64,000 nucleotides of DNA from Streptomyces canus (GTDB lineage: Bacteria > Actinomycetota > Actinomycetes > Streptomycetales > Streptomycetaceae): assembly GCF_030816965.1 (NCBI RefSeq), contig NZ_JAUSYQ010000002.1, positions 1,860,001 to 1,924,000 on the forward strand, written 5' to 3'. Of the stretch, positions 61,519-64,000 are shown piece after piece. Position numbers and translations under genes: made by a program. The notes under the pieces are model-generated. The model searched no databases. It worked only from the letters and a program-made list of their open reading frames with translations, and was not told the DNA's origin. Position 1 is the stretch's first letter; each line of letters opens with the position of its first letter.

Positions 61519-64000
61519 TCACGCCCTCCGCCGACGCAGGGCCCCGAACGCGCCGAACCCGACGAGAGCGACCAGCGCACCGCCTCCGACCGCCGCCCCC
61601 AGCCGCAGACCGGGCGGACGGAAGCCGCAGGTGACACTGGACGAGGTGCCGTCGAGCGGCACGGCGATCAGCCCGTGGTACGCCTTCGCGGGTACGGCGG
61701 CCGCGTCACCGGCGGCGCAGCGCCAGCCGGCGATCCGGGGCGCGGCCACGACGGCGACGCCCTTGCTGCCCGCAGGGAGCCGGGCCCGGATCGTGCCGCC
61801 GGAGCCGGAGACGGTCACCTCGGTGGCGCCGGTGGCCTTGAGCTGTCGTACGGCGGTGTGCAGGCGGCCGGTGTCCAGGCAGCCGACCGCCTGGTCCGGC
61901 ACGACGCCCATCCGGTTCGGCGACAGCTCGATCGTGAGACGCCCGGAGTCCGGGACCGTGCCGAGCCGCTGCATGGCGGCGATCTTGGTGAGGGGCCGCC
62001 AGTCGGCCCGGAACCGGCCGGTCAGCCCCTGGGCCGAGGGTCCGACGAGCCGTGCGGTGCCCGCGAAGTACGGCGCCCAGAGGTAGACCTCGTCCCCCGC
62101 GGCGCACCTGGCGGTGATCGTCGCCTTCCCTCCTGTGCGCACCCCCTGCCGCCGGTCGGTACTGCGGTCCGGCCGCTTCCCGGCACCGTTGAGGACGGTG
62201 ATGCGGGGCAGGGTGTAGACGCGGGCGCCCAGCAGCAGCTCCTGGTTGCGGTACGGCGACGGCCCGAAGGCACCGGTCGCGGCGGACGGCCGTACCGTCA
62301 CCAGGGGCGGGACGTCCTCGCGGGTCACGGTCTCCCCGGTGCCGTCCTGGGGGAACCAGTTCTGATGCGGGTCCGGCGGGGAGTGCACCCGGGCGCCGAC
62401 GGAGAAGAGGACGTCCGTCACCGCGTTGTCCAGGCTCTGGAGGCTGCGGCCGCCGGAGGTCCAGCCGCCGCCGAGGGCGGTGAGCGTGCTGCTGAGCACG
62501 GCGGAGGTGTGGCTGCTGTAGTACTGGGCGCCCTGCCCGCCGACCTCCAGCGGGTCGTTGCCGACGGTCTGTTCCCGGCCCGGGTCGGTGCGGTAGCGGG
62601 GCCAGCCGTCGGCCTGCGCGACCGCGTCGGCCTGGTCCTGCTGCCGGGCGCCCCAGGGGGCGTAGTCGTCCATGTGCCCGAACCGCATCCGGGTGGCCAC
62701 GGCGTCGGTGGCGGTGGCCTCGCCCAGCTGCGCTCCGACGAGCAGTACGGCGGCGAGCGCCGCCGGGGCCATGCGCAGTACCGGTCGCTCACGGCCGAGC
62801 AGGATCAGCCCGGCCAGCGCGACCAGCGACGCCGTCACGAAAACCGGCCAGGCGAAGGAACGGACCAGCTGACTGCCGCTCGCGACGACCGCGATCAGCG
62901 CGAGCAGTCCGGCCGCCGCGCCCAGGGCCCGCCGGTCGAGGGGGCCGTAGGAGAGCGTGTGCCAGGCGGCGATCACCAGCAGCGCGCACACCACGAAGGT
63001 CTGCCGGTACGAACTGCCCTGCGGCGCGGCGAAGGCGTGCCAGAGCAGATGGGTCGGGCCCCACTGCATCGACAGGGTCACGACGAGCACCAGCAGCGTC
63101 CACCCCGCGCGCACCCGGCGGGGTGCCGCGCGGTGGAAGGGCAGGGCCAGGGCGAGCAGGAGGGCCGTGGTGCCGACGAAGAGGGCCGGGGAGCCGAAGC
63201 TGTACGTCGTCGGCAGCAGCCGGGCCAGCAGGTCGTCCGCGCCCACCGGAGCGAACCGGGTGAACCGGCCCTCGGAGGCGTGCGCGCTCCCGAAGTACAC
63301 GACCGTCACCAGGGGTGCGGCCAGGCCCATGCCCAGCGCGGAGGTCAGGGCGGCCCGGCCCGCGGCGGTGAGCCTGCGTCGGCGGGGCAGGTCGGCCAGC
63401 CACAGCCGGACCAGGAACACGAGAGCGGCGGCGAGGGTGGCCATGTACGCGGTGTAGAAGTTGGCGATCCAGGCGGCCGTCACGACCAGCACCCCGACCA
63501 GCGGGCGCCTGCCGCTCAGGATCCACTCGCCGACCAGGCACAGCAGCGGCAGGGCGATCAGCCCGTCGAGCCACATGAGGTTGTACGAGGCGGTCGCCAC
63601 GGTCCATCCGCACAGGGCGTAGGACGCGCCCAGCAGGCCGGCCGCCCACCAGCGCCCGGGACGCAGCCTCAGCAGCAGCCAGGCCATGGCGGCACCGGCG
63701 CACGCGATCTTCAGCACGGTGATCACGTACACCGCGAGATCGATCTCGTCCCTCGGGAACACCGCCACGAGCAGGGCGAACGGGCTGGTGAGGTAGGTGC
63801 CGAGGTCGGGCAGGAAGCTGGTGCCGAATCCCGACTGCCAGTTGACCAGGAGCCCGCCGGTGCCCCGCCCGTGCAGCAGGTCCCACAGGTGGGCGTGGAA
63901 CGGCACGTACTGGTTTCCCAGGTCGTTGACGTTCCGGGTGCGCGGTCCGAAGGGGTAGCTGCGCGCGACGGCGTCGGCCGCGCAGAGCACGACGGCGGTG
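61519..64000 (-). CDS. YfhO-family membrane protein, 5' end outside window
   Basis: At least 827 residues are visible; the start is beyond the right edge. The N-terminal ~430 residues have about 12 hydrophobic segments and the conserved start of YfhO proteins (DLGNQYVPFHAHLWDLL; NWQSGFGTSFLPDLGTYLTSPF). A large outside domain follows (residues ~450-790) and one last helix (LRLGAAVGGGALVALVGFGAFGALRRRR) ends it with a basic tail inside. YfhO proteins are linked to sugar transfer onto cell-wall polymers such as teichoic acids. It precedes argC by 65 bases on the same strand, but the arg promoter lies between. Confidence 0.88.
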   Translation of the reverse strand, partial: TAVVLCAADAVARSYPFGPRTRNVNDLGNQYVPFHAHLWDLLHGRGTGGLLVNWQSGFGTSFLPDLGTYLTSPFALLVAVFPRDEIDLAVYVITVLKIACAGAAMAWLLLRLRPGRWWAAGLLGASYALCGWTVATASYNLMWLDGLIALPLLCLVGEWILSGRRPLVGVLVVTAAWIANFYTAYMATLAAALVFLVRLWLADLPRRRRLTAAGRAALTSALGMGLAAPLVTVVYFGSAHASEGRFTRFAPVGADDLLARLLPTTYSFGSPALFVGTTALLLALALPFHRAAPRRVRAGWTLLVLVVTLSMQWGPTHLLWHAFAAPQGSSYRQTFVVCALLVIAAWHTLSYGPLDRRALGAAAGLLALIAVVASGSQLVRSFAWPVFVTASLVALAGLILLGRERPVLRMAPAALAAVLLVGAQLGEATATDAVATRMRFGHMDDYAPWGARQQDQADAVAQADGWPRYRTDPGREQTVGNDPLEVGGQGAQYYSSHTSAVLSSTLTALGGGWTSGGRSLQSLDNAVTDVLFSVGARVHSPPDPHQNWFPQDGTGETVTREDVPPLVTVRPSAATGAFGPSPYRNQELLLGARVYTLPRITVLNGAGKRPDRSTDRRQGVRTGGKATITARCAAGDEVYLWAPYFAGTARLVGPSAQGLTGRFRADWRPLTKIAAMQRLGTVPDSGRLTIELSPNRMGVVPDQAVGCLDTGRLHTAVRQLKATGATEVTVSGSGGTIRARLPAGSKGVAVVAAPRIAGWRCAAGDAAAVPAKAYHGLIAVPLDGTSSSVTCGFRPPGLRLGAAVGGGALVALVGFGAFGALRRRRA

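Overview
The window is ordinary chromosomal DNA of a Streptomyces. The reasons are very high GC, frequent GTG starts and 4-bp ATGA/GTGA gene overlaps, an ssgB gene (a sporulation gene of morphologically complex actinomycetes), dense small orphan membrane proteins, and carbohydrate transporter genes without their own ATPase. From memory, the gene order (thrS ... ssgB ... glpQ ... argH ... argRDBJC) matches the S. coelicolor SCO1531-SCO1580 region; I could not check this. I see no phage, insertion sequence, CRISPR array or classical biosynthetic gene cluster.

Layout. 0-5 kb: 3' part of thrS (cut by the window edge), a coupled pair of conserved hypotheticals, a DnaQ-like exonuclease, tRNA-Val(CAC) and an SRPBCC protein. 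5-7.6 kb: a large polytopic membrane protein. 7.7-14.3 kb: a five-gene sugar operon (binding protein, two permeases, YesL-like protein, Tat-exported YetA/PL26-type lyase) that looks like a rhamnogalacturonan uptake and cleavage unit. 14.6-21 kb: second tRNA-Val(CAC), ssgB, regulators, DsbA-like protein, acetyltransferase, and the pabB-pabC pair. 21-21.6 kb: a tRNA operon Gly-Cys-Val-Val-Val. 21.6-26 kb: small proteins, a phosphotransferase, an 800-base non-coding stretch with 105-bp tandem repeats, and a Ser/Thr kinase. 26-34 kb: an rRNA methylase and cobalamin/siroheme genes (cysG-like, a BluB-CobT fusion, cobL). 34-38 kb: metNIQ methionine importer. 38-46 kb: HAD phosphatase, small membrane proteins, an ECF-like sigma factor, a Tat-exported glycerophosphodiesterase, an acyltransferase, and a TetR-MFS pair with a clear operator array. 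46-47.5 kb: argH. 47.7-49.3 kb: a duplicated-domain secreted protein and a PNPOx-like protein. 49.3-56.5 kb: a two-component system facing a flavin electron-transfer cluster (two ferric-reductase-like proteins, two FMN-binding proteins carrying three SGAT flavinylation sites, and ApbE). 56.6-61.5 kb: argCJBDR operon. 61.5 kb to the end: a YfhO-like membrane protein, cut by the window edge.

How the genes work together. The arginine genes (argCJBDR and the separate argH) share ARG-box-like sequences that overlap their promoters, and the ArgR that should bind them is encoded here. The flavin cluster is the most interesting system: a sensor kinase and response regulator lie divergent from tandem oxidoreductase plus FMN-carrier modules and the flavin transferase, with an 11-bp-phased direct repeat (a typical OmpR-family site) in the shared promoter. 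The sugar operon has two CG-centred palindromes upstream of its first gene. A dispersed palindromic repeat sits at the 3' ends of genes, mostly between convergent pairs, where it may end transcription in both directions.
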